Shown piece after piece: positions 55,400-64,000 of a DNA stretch of 64,000 bases. The notes beneath the pieces are model-generated. The model saw only the letters and a list, made by a program, of their open reading frames with translations, was not told the DNA's origin and searched no databases. The translations under genes were made by a program, and so were the position numbers. Source of the DNA: Flavilitoribacter nigricans DSM 23189 = NBRC 102662 (GTDB lineage: Bacteria; Bacteroidota; Bacteroidia; Chitinophagales; Saprospiraceae); contig NZ_PDUD01000023.1 in assembly GCF_002646595.1 (NCBI RefSeq), forward strand, positions 186,001 through 250,000, read 5' to 3'. How positions within the stretch are numbered: the stretch's first letter is position 1; each line of letters opens with the position of its first letter.

Positions 55400-55945
55400 C
55401 TAAGCATCACCTCTCAACAGGTCTCGAATTTCCCTGTCCTTATCTTCAATTTTTCGCTCTAAATTCTGTATTTTCATTTCCAAGTCCCTGATATCTTTTT
55501 CAAATTCTCTTTTTTCGCTATCAAAGTTTTCCTGATTCGTGTCTTTCATTTCTTTGCACTCTTTCAAATCTTGAGCTCCCTGAGCCAAAATTTTAATAGC
55601 AGATAAATTTTCTTCAAACAGAAGTCCACTATTCTCCGGTATTGTCTTACTTAAACTAGTAATTCCATCCGAAACATAAGAGATTATTTGTGGATAGTCT
55701 TTTTTATCGGTGTAAGTCTGGACTTTGATAAGTAGGTCGTTTAGTTCTTGGGTAAGGTTGTTGAGTTGCTCTAATCGTTCGTCTTCACTTGAGTTGCAAT
55801 ACTCGAGGCAATTAACTTTCTTGGACTGTGTAATGCTGGAATAAACTATAATTCCTACAAGTAGTAATGATAAGAGGTATACCAAACCAAAGTCCAAAAT
55901 GGCGTTATTAATTTTTTTTTGATTGACAACTGGATTTTTATTCAT
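55400..55945 (-). CDS. tssO: TssO, T6SSiii membrane/coiled-coil protein
   Basis: A 181-residue protein: short N-terminus with MNKNPVVNQKKINNAIL, one membrane helix at about residues 20-40 (LVYLLSLLLVGIIVYSS), then a periplasmic helical part ending in a strong coiled coil (DSEKREFEKDIRDLEMKIQN). This layout is that of TssO, a component of the Bacteroidota T6SS envelope complex. The ATG at 55945 is preferred over the TTG at 55993, which would overlap TssK. It follows tssK closely. Confidence 0.7.
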   Translation of the reverse strand: MNKNPVVNQKKINNAILDFGLVYLLSLLLVGIIVYSSITQSKKVNCLEYCNSSEDERLEQLNNLTQELNDLLIKVQTYTDKKDYPQIISYVSDGITSLSKTIPENSGLLFEENLSAIKILAQGAQDLKECKEMKDTNQENFDSEKREFEKDIRDLEMKIQNLERKIEDKDREIRDLLRGDA

Positions 55946-55989
55946 ATCAAAAGTATTATGGAAACTAATAATTTTTTTGACAATCAATT

Positions 55990-57150
55990 TCAATTACGTC
56001 CAACCGGGTTATGCGAAGGGCCAAACTTCGTATCAGCCAATACCTTTGAAAAACACTTCATTAACTCCAAAAATTCCAAAAGTGAATCCAAAAAAGGTTT
56101 GAGGTCCCCCTGCTTTGGATTGGAATTAAGAATGCCTTTCGCAATTGAATAAACTGTTTTATTTGATGTTAAACACTGCTTGGAGTACTTTTCAACAAAA
56201 GCCTCTTCACCGTTTATAAATTTAAGAGTATTTAGGGCGGCCTGAACAAAATTTATATATATACCTGCCAAGTACATCGGAGGTTGAGAAATAGCAAAAA
56301 AATGGATTTGCGCATGATTAGACTGTAGAGACTGCAGTAGCTTTTCAGCAAATAACAGCGCGTTTTCCATGTCTGAGTTAGAACTCTTACTATTTATCGA
56401 GGCCGAGTGGTTTCCTTGAATGATAGTTATTAAGTTACTTTGGATGTCAGTTGTGGCAGACTTAAATTTACTGTAGTAATAATTTGATAGCAAATAATAA
56501 CTGTTGAGGGAGGTACTTGCCGGAACAAAATGTCCCCGGTCAACTTCGACCGTTTTACCTTCAACCTTGAGGCGACTAATTACCAAGCTATTTGGATCTG
56601 CAATGTGCTGATGGCTAGGTATTACCGAAAGTTTATAAGCAGGAAATAAAATTGTTTTCCTCGGTACACCTGAATGCGAAACGCCTCCTACGTATCTCGG
56701 TGTTTCTTCCTCTCTTTCCTCTCTGGTTTTTTCAAAATCATTCTTGACCTCCTGGTACGGATTGACAGTTAGCACAATATCGTATAATCCGTTTTTTAAA
56801 CCTATTGTATCAGAGGGTAATTGCTCTTCCTTGATATTCAAAGCCTTTACCGTGTGTGAAGTTATTTCGATCCTCAATCCTCCGGGAGTAATTCCCCTAC
56901 ACTCTTTTAGCTGGATACTAACCGATTCGGTGCTTGAATTCGTACTAATAGAAAATTTCGGATAGTCTTCTGCTTCCAGATTATCGACTGGAGGAAGTAG
57001 GCCGTAATTGAAATCATTTAAACCAATGCTCAATGCATCACGTACAGAGTCGTATATAAAGTTATTCAATGCAATAAAATCCTTGCTGTTTATTTGCATT
57101 CCGTCTTTCCAATTGACGGGAAAATGTTCTAATCCTGCAGGTGTAGGCAT
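55990..57150 (-). CDS. tssK: TssK, T6SS baseplate adaptor
   Basis: A 386-residue soluble protein. The beginning FPVNWKDGMQINSKDFIALN matches the N-terminal shell domain of Bacteroidota TssK (pattern NWxDGMxI). TssK trimers link the baseplate wedges to the membrane complex. KECRGITPGGLRIEI and a C-terminal helical domain follow. Start ATG at 57150. Neighbours are TssN upstream (47 nt) and TssO downstream, consistent with one operon. Divergent in sequence but placement is convincing. Confidence 0.85.
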   Translation of the reverse strand: MPTPAGLEHFPVNWKDGMQINSKDFIALNNFIYDSVRDALSIGLNDFNYGLLPPVDNLEAEDYPKFSISTNSSTESVSIQLKECRGITPGGLRIEITSHTVKALNIKEEQLPSDTIGLKNGLYDIVLTVNPYQEVKNDFEKTREEREEETPRYVGGVSHSGVPRKTILFPAYKLSVIPSHQHIADPNSLVISRLKVEGKTVEVDRGHFVPASTSLNSYYLLSNYYYSKFKSATTDIQSNLITIIQGNHSASINSKSSNSDMENALLFAEKLLQSLQSNHAQIHFFAISQPPMYLAGIYINFVQAALNTLKFINGEEAFVEKYSKQCLTSNKTVYSIAKGILNSNPKQGDLKPFLDSLLEFLELMKCFSKVLADTKFGPSHNPVGRN

Positions 57151-57197
57151 AGACAGTTAGTTGGATAACAAATGATAAATAAATATGCACAAAATGA

Positions 57198-58106
57198 TCA
57201 ATATTTAATCATGCGGGTGGCATAAACAACATCTCCGGGACTTAAATCATTTCCAGGTAATGTTATTTCTGGGTTCAGATATTTACCTCCTCCCCATGTT
57301 CTACTATCACTGAGACGAAACTTTCGGGTAAATAGCCACCAAACTCGCTCTCCATCTTCATTTGCCATTAAGTCCTGAATCGCTAAATTGGGATGATTTT
57401 GAGAATAAAGCTGGACGAAAACCTGAAATACGGTACCTAGCGAAGTGTCATCTACAGGAAAATTACTCCAAGGTTTTTCATCTCTCTTTTTAAAAAACTT
57501 GTTTTGATCACTGAAGTTTTGCATAACGGCAAAATGAATTCTTGCATTCGGATTCCAATCAATTAGTTCGTGATTAATAGGAGTTGGACTATACTCCCAT
57601 TCATATTCGAATTGGTTTTTTTCGATTTGCTGGGCGGTATCAAAGGATTTAAGAATGATGAATGGTAGGGGAAAAACGATCAGTGCACTAGTAAATGTTT
57701 GAGCTAACTCAAATTCCTGGCTTACCAGATAAAATGCTAAAAAGAAGCCCAATCCAGCGATAGATGTAATAAAAAGAGTATAAAAAAATTCAGGAAAAAA
57801 GGAGTCCTCTTCCTTATTAAATACATCCCTTCTTTTCCAAAAGAGTTTCTTATAAATTACCCAGGTATGTATTATCCCCAGAAGAAACAACATAAGCTGG
57901 AACCATAAAAAATAATGATTGTTTGGCCCACTACCAGGAATTAACCATCCGCCCAAAGCGCCGATAGCTCCTATTATCAGGAAGGAAAGGGCAATTTGCC
58001 AAATCGTATTCTTTTTTAGATCGCCTTCTTTTCTCCATAAAAATAAAAGTAGAAAAAGAATGGAAAGACAGATGAGAACGATAAGTTCAATGTAAAAAGC
58101 TGACAT
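57198..58106 (-). CDS. tssN: TssN, T6SSiii polytopic membrane protein
   Basis: A 302-residue protein with five hydrophobic segments in the N-terminal 190 residues (FYIELIVLICLSILFLLLFL; LSFLIIGAIGALGGWLIPG; LWFQLMLFLLGIIHTW; FFYTLFITSIAGLGFFLAFY; FTSALIVFPLPFIIL) and a soluble C-terminal domain (INHELIDWNPNARIHF). This is the topology of TssN, the Bacteroidota-specific inner-membrane component that replaces TssL/TssM. The ATG at 58106 is preferred to a TTG 12 codons earlier, which would overlap tssG. Confidence 0.82.
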   Translation of the reverse strand: MSAFYIELIVLICLSILFLLLFLWRKEGDLKKNTIWQIALSFLIIGAIGALGGWLIPGSGPNNHYFLWFQLMLFLLGIIHTWVIYKKLFWKRRDVFNKEEDSFFPEFFYTLFITSIAGLGFFLAFYLVSQEFELAQTFTSALIVFPLPFIILKSFDTAQQIEKNQFEYEWEYSPTPINHELIDWNPNARIHFAVMQNFSDQNKFFKKRDEKPWSNFPVDDTSLGTVFQVFVQLYSQNHPNLAIQDLMANEDGERVWWLFTRKFRLSDSRTWGGGKYLNPEITLPGNDLSPGDVVYATRMIKY

Positions 58107-58119
58107 AAATCCGTTTTGT

Positions 58120-59028
58120 TTAAATATTTGTCGTGTATCCAAGTATGCTGCTGAACTGATTTTGTCCCCTTTCTTTTGGTAAACTGAAATCCAATTCTGT
58201 TTTTTTGTTAATGAGCAGCTTTATCTTGAACGACGTTTCCGAAGGTAAAAATACGGGAATTAGTATTTTCTCCAATATTTTTCTCTTATTTCCACTTGGA
58301 TGATATTCATAAAATTTGGAGTTATCCAGATCGCAAATACGAATTTCTACAGCAGGTACGCCATCCATGTACACCTCACCCAGGATACAATCCACTCCCA
58401 AGTAGGCCTCACCTAAACCTTTAAGCATTGAACGCTCTATTTTATAGCCAATCGGATCGGTAGTTTCTATAACCACTGTATTCGAAAGAATTTGTTGGAA
58501 ACATTTAGCAATCAAGGACAGATCATGTTGCACTTTATGAGCTCTTGGTAACCAATAAAGTAAGTGAAATAGCTCTTCTTTGTCCAGAAGGCTTTCATAA
58601 TCCTGTAATCCCCAAAAAGTGATCAACTGATTGATGAAAATGGGATGACTCAGATCATCCATTCTGGCGATATCCGCAAGCGTCAGAAAAAGAATTTTTT
58701 CAAAAGGGGAAAAGAATTTTTTCCAACTCTCTATTTGATCTGTGATCAATTTCGAACGCTCTTCGGCATTTGTACTTTCTCCTTCCCTCGAACTTAAAAG
58801 CAAATGTTGAGGTAAGGTATCAAACAAACTATTTCGACTTAATGTTATTTCTAGTGCCGCTAACTGTTCATCTATTTCAAAATCTAGAACATCCTTTCCC
58901 GTCCTCCTTTTTTTAGCCCCTTTATGATTAATTTTTACCCTTTCCTGAAAGAGATCAAATTCTTCCATAAGAAAATTCAGCAATATTTCTGCTTTTAAGT
59001 CCAATTCCTGAGCATAATTTCCTGCCAT
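58120..59028 (-). CDS. tssG: TssG, T6SS baseplate component
   Basis: A 302-residue protein, between TssF and TssN. TssG proteins are poorly conserved; here helical segments DEQLAALEITLSRNSLFDTL and HLLYWLPRAHKVQHDLSLIA, and a C-terminal beta-rich tail fit. With TssF, TssE and TssK it makes the wedge of the baseplate. The 7-nt gap to tssF and its position support the call; on sequence alone it would be uncertain. Confidence 0.75.
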   Translation of the reverse strand: MAGNYAQELDLKAEILLNFLMEEFDLFQERVKINHKGAKKRRTGKDVLDFEIDEQLAALEITLSRNSLFDTLPQHLLLSSREGESTNAEERSKLITDQIESWKKFFSPFEKILFLTLADIARMDDLSHPIFINQLITFWGLQDYESLLDKEELFHLLYWLPRAHKVQHDLSLIAKCFQQILSNTVVIETTDPIGYKIERSMLKGLGEAYLGVDCILGEVYMDGVPAVEIRICDLDNSKFYEYHPSGNKRKILEKILIPVFLPSETSFKIKLLINKKTELDFSLPKERGQNQFSSILGYTTNI

Positions 59029-59035
59029 GTAAAAA

Positions 59036-61060
59036 TTAATCTGAGGTTATTTGTAAAAATGTTTTTATTGGCAATGATGAAATAGAAAAGAAATTCAACT
59101 CTTCTTCCAATAATGCCAACCTGGCTTCACTAATAAGTCTAGAATTAGATTGAGGTTTTATGTGAACTTCTATGCTGCGAGTGGGTATACTATTTCCCAG
59201 GAAAAGCATTCCTTTTTTTATTTGAACCTCAATCTGGGTTTCTTGAAAAAATCTTTCACAGTAAATTCTAAGTTGATAATCAGTATTTATCGATTTTGTA
59301 TGACTGAGGGTTGCCTTTAACTCAGACATTGCACGCAATGAATCAATCCCGTCTTTGCCCCCTTCAGTTTCCGATATCATCTTAACGTCACCAAGACCCG
59401 GTATTGAAAGTTCCGGAACCAAGTTTTCTTGCAAGTTATTTGCTTTTTCGCCTTGGCATATCGAGTAGGTTACTTCAAAACTAGTGGGCTTTTTTTGCGC
59501 AGCGATCATGACATACACATTTTCTTGACCTCCGATGACCGAGCCTTGTTCGGCATCTTTATCATTAATCATCCGTTCTAGTTCGGAAAGCAAGAAATCT
59601 TTACCTATTAATTTAACCAGTTCCTTGTACTTATATTCTTTTTTAAATACACTAAACAGGTATTTAAACCTTTTCCAACTATTATAATTATCCATCCGCC
59701 CCACCCCATTTCGTCTAATCGAGTAGGAAGGTATTTTATCAGGTGAAAAAGAAGAAAAAGGCAGTTCATGTAATTGATCTCCGGAGTTTTCATCTACTAC
59801 GCTGTCAATAGAAAGAAACTGCTCCTTCGAGGAAATCTGAATAATCGAAGGTGAGTTTTCATCGAAATACTTTGATATAGGCATTTCCCTCTTGCAGTTT
59901 ATTATTGGGAAATGATCGATCGCTGCATAAAATCTAGTTTCAAAGTGGCTGATTTTGACCGGGCTTAAAAAATTAAGTTGAAGCCAGAAGATATTTTTTT
60001 CACTGGTAATTACATCTTCCTTTATTATCGATATCTCTTTCGTACTCTCCCAGTCAAAAATCGTATGACACTTACAGAAATCCTCGAGATAATCCAGTTT
60101 GCTGTTAGAAGCAATAGCAAGAAATTCAGGATCTGAATCAGTCTTGTTATTGTTGGGCTGAATAGAGATAAAATTTTTTCTGGTTTTAAGATTTAGTGTT
60201 TCACTTATAGAACGATGATAAGTGCTTTGTTCCAGATCGTTTGTTATTCCCAACTCGATGGTAGTTGGTTGTCCATTGAAATATGCACTTCCTTCCGTGA
60301 TGGAGTGCAATAAAACCTGATTATCTGCTGTGGTGTAAGTGTCAGAAAAATCAATAAATAATACCAATTTTGCAAGGTTTTTTAACGTCTCTGGAGCTTC
60401 AATACCAATTAAGATGTTAGTAATTACCTGATCGGTGTCGATGTTTTGTGCACTTATATTTCTGAAACGATTACTATAATTGGCTTTATAACAACATTGA
60501 TTGGTAAGCAAAAATTTGATTTGCCCCTTAAAGAGGTGTGTTGTCACCAAAGGAGAAAAGAATATCTTCCTCTCCGCTTGACTCATTGGATCAATTTTAG
60601 AAAAGTATAAAGTGTCCTGTTTGGAAAGCGTTATATAATCTTTGTTCACACTTGCCTTTGCTACGCCATAGGCAGGTATAGGTCCGGTTTCTTCATCGGG
60701 AATCAAAGTTTTCGCCATGTTGAGCATTAAGTGCTCGATCCTAGTATTTAATTCGAAGTAAACATGCTCGATTTCAGTCGCTAAAGCTCCTGCCATTTTT
60801 TCCACTAAGGGATCATACCTGTCGGCTGATTTTCCCCATTCCTGGTACATAGATTGTAGAAGAAGATCTCGAATGGCCGCCGCGCTTTTTGAGTTTTGCA
60901 AACGGGGTCGATGGTCATCGAGACTGACTTTTTTCAGATCATCATTTATGGCTTTAGCCAACTCTTCAATGATCGGTTCATATTTTAGGTAACTGATTCC
61001 AAATTTCCGCTCCAGAATCTGAGAAATAATTTTTCCAATAACTTTTTGCTGTTCATTCAT
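59036..61060 (-). CDS. tssF: TssF, T6SS baseplate component
   Basis: A 674-residue soluble protein, large as TssF usually is. N-terminal helices carry ADRYDPLVEKMAGALATEIE and the family pattern HLMLNMAKTLIPDEETGPIPAYG, followed by KASVNKDYITLSKQDTLYFS, part of the first beta domain. A similar helical unit precedes it (KYEPIIEELAKAINDDLKK). The ATG overlaps the tssE stop by four bases (ATGA), so they are coupled. It should form the wedge core with TssE and TssG. Confidence 0.88.
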   Translation of the reverse strand: MNEQQKVIGKIISQILERKFGISYLKYEPIIEELAKAINDDLKKVSLDDHRPRLQNSKSAAAIRDLLLQSMYQEWGKSADRYDPLVEKMAGALATEIEHVYFELNTRIEHLMLNMAKTLIPDEETGPIPAYGVAKASVNKDYITLSKQDTLYFSKIDPMSQAERKIFFSPLVTTHLFKGQIKFLLTNQCCYKANYSNRFRNISAQNIDTDQVITNILIGIEAPETLKNLAKLVLFIDFSDTYTTADNQVLLHSITEGSAYFNGQPTTIELGITNDLEQSTYHRSISETLNLKTRKNFISIQPNNNKTDSDPEFLAIASNSKLDYLEDFCKCHTIFDWESTKEISIIKEDVITSEKNIFWLQLNFLSPVKISHFETRFYAAIDHFPIINCKREMPISKYFDENSPSIIQISSKEQFLSIDSVVDENSGDQLHELPFSSFSPDKIPSYSIRRNGVGRMDNYNSWKRFKYLFSVFKKEYKYKELVKLIGKDFLLSELERMINDKDAEQGSVIGGQENVYVMIAAQKKPTSFEVTYSICQGEKANNLQENLVPELSIPGLGDVKMISETEGGKDGIDSLRAMSELKATLSHTKSINTDYQLRIYCERFFQETQIEVQIKKGMLFLGNSIPTRSIEVHIKPQSNSRLISEARLALLEEELNFFSISSLPIKTFLQITSD

Positions 61061-61602
61061 TTCCGGAGGTATGGCGGTTTAGTTGGAAGTTCAAAGGTTC
61101 GTTCAAAGTCATCAAAAGACCTTTTCTTTTCATTCTCAAAATAATGACCTTCCACTTTGATAATTAATTCAATTTTAAGCTGCTTTTTAAATTCATTTTT
61201 TAAATCAACCCGTTTTGTTTCTTTTTTCACAATAGAAACAAAATCAACTTTATGCCCTAAATCATCTATATTTTGAAAGAGTCTCGATTCATGTTTGATA
61301 ATAGAGTTTTCTAGTGAATTTCTTATCACTGTCTTCACATTATCGTGCCACTCAAGTATTTGCTTGCCCTCTTTAGGAAAAAAGGTTTTGAAGATGGAAT
61401 TATTAATATCAGCATCAGGCATATAAAAATCAAAAAGACGGAGGGCAGAACCAAAAGAAGGCGAATGATGATAGGCACCGAGCCAGGTCAGCAACATCAC
61501 ATCTAAATGTTGTTTTATCGATTCTTCAATTCCTACCTTATCTCTTTCTGCGGTTCCTTCCATCAGTTGAGTGGCAGATAAAGGAAGCGAATAATAACGC
61601 AT
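61057..61602 (-). CDS. tssE: TssE, T6SS baseplate gp25-like protein
   Basis: A 181-residue protein of the gp25/TssE family. YHHSPSFGSALRLFDF gives the family's SPxFGxxL-type box, and SIIKHESRLFQNIDDL the conserved Glu-x-Arg region. Its C-terminal part is longer than minimal TssE. Four bases separate it from vgrG and it overlaps tssF, so it belongs to the operon. Role: start of sheath polymerisation at the baseplate. Confidence 0.85.
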   Translation of the reverse strand: MRYYSLPLSATQLMEGTAERDKVGIEESIKQHLDVMLLTWLGAYHHSPSFGSALRLFDFYMPDADINNSIFKTFFPKEGKQILEWHDNVKTVIRNSLENSIIKHESRLFQNIDDLGHKVDFVSIVKKETKRVDLKNEFKKQLKIELIIKVEGHYFENEKKRSFDDFERTFELPTKPPYLRK

Positions 61603-61606
61603 AATG

Positions 61607-63418
61607 TTAGGAATTTAAGTTTATTGTCTTACCACTAACATTCGTATCGCTGACGCTTTTTACGGTTACGCTTCCCTGCGAATCGATCGTGGCGCTGGAA
61701 TCTGAATTGACGTTTATGTCCTTGCTATTCATGGAAATAGTACCATCAGCTGCTGTAGCAGTGATGGAGGGACTATTGATCTCCACTTTCTCTGAACCGT
61801 CTATCACAATAGAAGCTGAGCTAAGACTTATAGAACTGTCAGCAGATATACTAACAGAAGAACCAGCGGATATATTAACTGTTTTATCGGATTTAATGGT
61901 TATAGTAGGCGAACCGTCTAAAGTTAGGATAATCTCGTTTTTTCCGTCAGGGTTACTAATCTTTACGGTTTCTTTGCCACCATCGTCACTAAAGAATATT
62001 AAATTGCCGCTTCGGGTTTTGATCGCTTTGGATTTATTTTCCGGATCAAAAAATTCCGGTTTTGCTGCACCGTGATAAAATCCACCTGTAACATAGGGGA
62101 AATCAGGATTATCTTGTTCAAATTCAACCCAAACGAAGTCGTCGATCTCCGGGGTAAAAGCAGCACCTTTTTTGCCGCCGGTAGAGGATGAAATAACCTT
62201 TATCCAGGGCATTTTTTCATCTTTTTCTTTTTGCCAGTTGAATTTGACTTTTACCCTGCCCAACTTCTTATCGTCATCCAACTTAAACACGGAAGCAGCT
62301 TGTGCCTCACAATGGGGTTCAATTACAAATTCATTTAAAGGTGGAAATTCCAATTCTTCCGGTACTGCTTCGAAAGTGTTAACGTAATTTTCCCCGGTTT
62401 CACTAATCTCGTGCTCAATTGCTGTAATGATAAATTTCCCGTAATCTTCCCCGTCCTCTAATGTATTATCCTTAATAGCGATTTTATTTCCAATTCGCAA
62501 TTTGGATTCTAAACTTGATCCACCTAAAATGACCATCTCATTGACAGCATTTGCTGTTCTCTTTTGAGCCAGATACTTCAACTGTTTTTCTTCCAAACTT
62601 GGTGTAACGGGGAATTGTGTTTTCACTGTACCTTTATAGGCTTCTTCTTTTGAGGCGTCGTACGCCAGCTTGGTCAATTTAGACATAGCACCCGAAAATG
62701 CAGCAGGGGCCTCCGGAAACTTTTGATTTACATAGTCGTAACCTTTTAGATTGAAGTCAATCGCCTGAATCTTAGCTGATAAATTAAAATCATTTAGATT
62801 GTTATTGAGAAATAACGTTGTTTCTTCTCCCTCAGGTAATTTACCAAACACAAATTGATCACCATTATAAAAAAACCAGGCACCGAACTTATTGCCAAGC
62901 CGGCAGAAAAATTCATAATTGCTTTCCTTATATTGGACTAAATAAGGAATAGCATCAGTGTAGGCAGGGTCCACTGCTGCGGCCTGACATTCTTTGATGG
63001 CGGAACCAGTATACTGGTCGAAAATACTGTTGATAATCTCCTTGAGCCCTTTGTCACAAAAAGAGGCAACATGATCACCCTCATCCATTAGTTTACTCAA
63101 ACCTTCTCCAACAATCAGCAGCGTGTCACCGGATCTTCCTCTTCTTTCCAAAGATAAGCCTGTTACCATTCCAAGAAATAAATTGGTTTTGGTCAATTGA
63201 GGAACAGATAGAGAAAAATCCGTTTCTTTAAGCTCAATCCGAACAAATTTGCCAATGTAGTCTTTTGCCTTTTGAAGCAAAAGACCTTTTCTTGGTTTGG
63301 TATCAATACTAATGCGGAAGATATGATGTGTATCATAGCTTTGTTTTAAGTTTAAGTGGTCATAAGAAAGGGTTTGACCATCAATCGTAATTTCCGCAAT
63401 CACTTTTTTTGTGCTCAT
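61607..63418 (-). CDS. vgrG: VgrG spike protein (TssI)
   Basis: A 603-residue spike trimer subunit. gp27-like domain (about 1-370) with AEITIDGQTLSYDHLNLKQS and EGLSKLMDEGD; gp5-like OB fold (about 370-450) with KVKFNWQKEKDEKMPWIKV, and SSSTGGKKGAAFTPEIDDFVWVEF; then a long beta-helix of SGNL..., ITIKSDKTVNISAGSSVSIS-type repeats. No C-terminal effector domain is fused, so cargo must be carried otherwise (Hcp or adaptors). The ATG at 63418 is used; a TTG seven codons upstream is rejected. A typical Bacteroidota VgrG. Confidence 0.93.
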   Translation of the reverse strand: MSTKKVIAEITIDGQTLSYDHLNLKQSYDTHHIFRISIDTKPRKGLLLQKAKDYIGKFVRIELKETDFSLSVPQLTKTNLFLGMVTGLSLERRGRSGDTLLIVGEGLSKLMDEGDHVASFCDKGLKEIINSIFDQYTGSAIKECQAAAVDPAYTDAIPYLVQYKESNYEFFCRLGNKFGAWFFYNGDQFVFGKLPEGEETTLFLNNNLNDFNLSAKIQAIDFNLKGYDYVNQKFPEAPAAFSGAMSKLTKLAYDASKEEAYKGTVKTQFPVTPSLEEKQLKYLAQKRTANAVNEMVILGGSSLESKLRIGNKIAIKDNTLEDGEDYGKFIITAIEHEISETGENYVNTFEAVPEELEFPPLNEFVIEPHCEAQAASVFKLDDDKKLGRVKVKFNWQKEKDEKMPWIKVISSSTGGKKGAAFTPEIDDFVWVEFEQDNPDFPYVTGGFYHGAAKPEFFDPENKSKAIKTRSGNLIFFSDDGGKETVKISNPDGKNEIILTLDGSPTITIKSDKTVNISAGSSVSISADSSISLSSASIVIDGSEKVEINSPSITATAADGTISMNSKDINVNSDSSATIDSQGSVTVKSVSDTNVSGKTINLNS

Positions 63419-63766
63419 CAGTGGTTGATTGTTCTTCAAGCATGAGTTAGGTGAACCAGTAGTTAAAATATGACAAAAAGCATATGCAAAACCACTACAG
63501 TACCTTCATCTCGAGGCAATGAGTTGTCTTAAGATATAGGAGAACATAGCGTTGCGATCCAATCACTGTCCTGGAAAAAAAATGTTGCACCAAATAAAGC
63601 TTTGGCAATTCATAAATTTCTGACAAATGATGAGCGACACTTTACAAATCAATGTCTTAAGAATAAGACAAAGGATAGTTTTAACAATTCAGACCACTAT
63701 TTGCAGTTATCATCCCGAATGCTCTCATTGCTCTGGACTAATTGAAAACTTGAAAGGAGTCATCCT
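63419..63766. other. Intergenic between hcp and vgrG
   Basis: 348 nt, AT-rich. TGTCTTA-AGAA-TAAGACA forms a perfect 7-bp hairpin at 63653-63670, and TGTCTTAAG recurs near 63526. No gene recognised. The hairpin may attenuate transcription between the abundant tube protein gene and the rest of the operon. Confidence 0.45.
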
Positions 63767-64000
63767 TTAAACCTGCGGCCAATCCCACTTAAATTCCACA
63801 CCTTCAATTTTTATCTCTTTTGCCGTCATTTTGAATACTTCAGTAATTTGGCGAGTGCCTGATTCAGAGTATTCAATCGAATACTCTACTACATAAGCAT
63901 CCGTTAACTCAATAGTAATACTTGTCATTTGACCATCAATTTCTTCCTTTATTTCGATGGTAATGCTTTCGGCCGAGCGCTTTGAGTACCAATCTACCAC
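63767..64000 (-). CDS. TssD/Hcp tube protein, 3' part (5' end outside window)
   Basis: The C-terminal 77 residues of a small beta-rich protein, open to the window edge. The apparent GTG start at the last bases is an internal codon. Content such as SITIEIKEEIDGQMTSITIEL, DAYVVEYSIEYSESG and EVFKMTAKEIKIEGVEFKWDW matches the tail of Bacteroidota TssD/Hcp proteins (about 130 residues), whose hexamers build the inner tube. Location before vgrG on the same strand supports it. Only the context and partial sequence are available, hence moderate confidence. Confidence 0.75.
   Translation of the reverse strand: MVDWYSKRSAESITIEIKEEIDGQMTSITIELTDAYVVEYSIEYSESGTRQITEVFKMTAKEIKIEGVEFKWDWPQV

Noticed and set aside
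52487-64000. Extracellular contractile injection system (eCIS) instead of T6SS
   Set aside because: TssK, TssN-like five-helix protein and TssO/P-type membrane proteins are T6SSiii features; eCIS lack a membrane complex.

Overview
The window looks like a chromosomal segment of a Bacteroidota bacterium, most likely of the Saprospiria/Lewinella type. This is inferred from family content, not from any database comparison. Pointers are a secreted protein with a C-terminal gliding/type IX sorting domain (CHU_C), a GLPGLI-family protein, a PorE-like TPR/PD40/OmpA lipoprotein, tandem FtsX-type permeases without an ATPase, LytS/LytTR and OmpR two-component pairs, a SufS/SufU pair, and a type VI secretion system of the Bacteroidota-specific T6SSiii kind (TssN, TssK and TssO recognisable, no TssJ/L/M).

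Positions 1 to about 48,500 are GC-richer, mostly housekeeping chromosome. In order: 3' end of a topoisomerase IB; small envelope/stress proteins (2-TM protein, acidic lipoprotein, DUF2254, TraR/DksA-like, CsbD); a type IX-secreted protein; aldo/keto reductase; bestrophin; GLPGLI protein; a histidine kinase and response regulator separated by a 48-bp tandem repeat; two FtsX permeases; lepA; two very small membrane-peptide ORFs; an anti-sigma-like protein; an MsbA-like exporter; the fabH-efp-accB-accC cluster; a dienoyl-CoA isomerase-like crotonase; a Na+/solute symporter; a divergent GH13-like protein; a haem-site lipoprotein; PhzF; a helical-repeat protein; cmk; PorE-like OmpA protein; TesB; SufU/SufS; tRNA-Ala with two tRNA-like copies behind it; a GT39-type transferase; an erythromycin-esterase-like protein; a LytS/LytTR pair; and tRNA-Gln.

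Immediately after tRNA-Gln (48,573-48,644) base composition falls sharply to AT-rich and stays so to the window end. This looks like a genomic island inserted at the tRNA. It carries an HTH/excisionase-like gene with an overlapping partner, a large LRR-Roc-COR GTPase ending in what looks like an effector-associated domain (EAD11-like), and on the opposite strand a T6SSiii operon read leftwards: Hcp/TssD (cut by the window), VgrG, TssE, TssF, TssG, TssN, TssK, TssO, a TssP candidate and a TssR-position lipoprotein with thrombospondin-type-3 repeats and a SPOR-like end. Sheath (TssB/C), ClpV and TssQ are not in the window; they may lie beyond 64,000.

The most unusual items are the EAD-bearing Roco protein abutting the T6SS operon, the tRNA-like tandem copies with a GGA anticodon but a G3-U70 acceptor pair, the 48-bp array complementary to a neighbouring hairpin, and the paired 28/30-residue membrane peptides.
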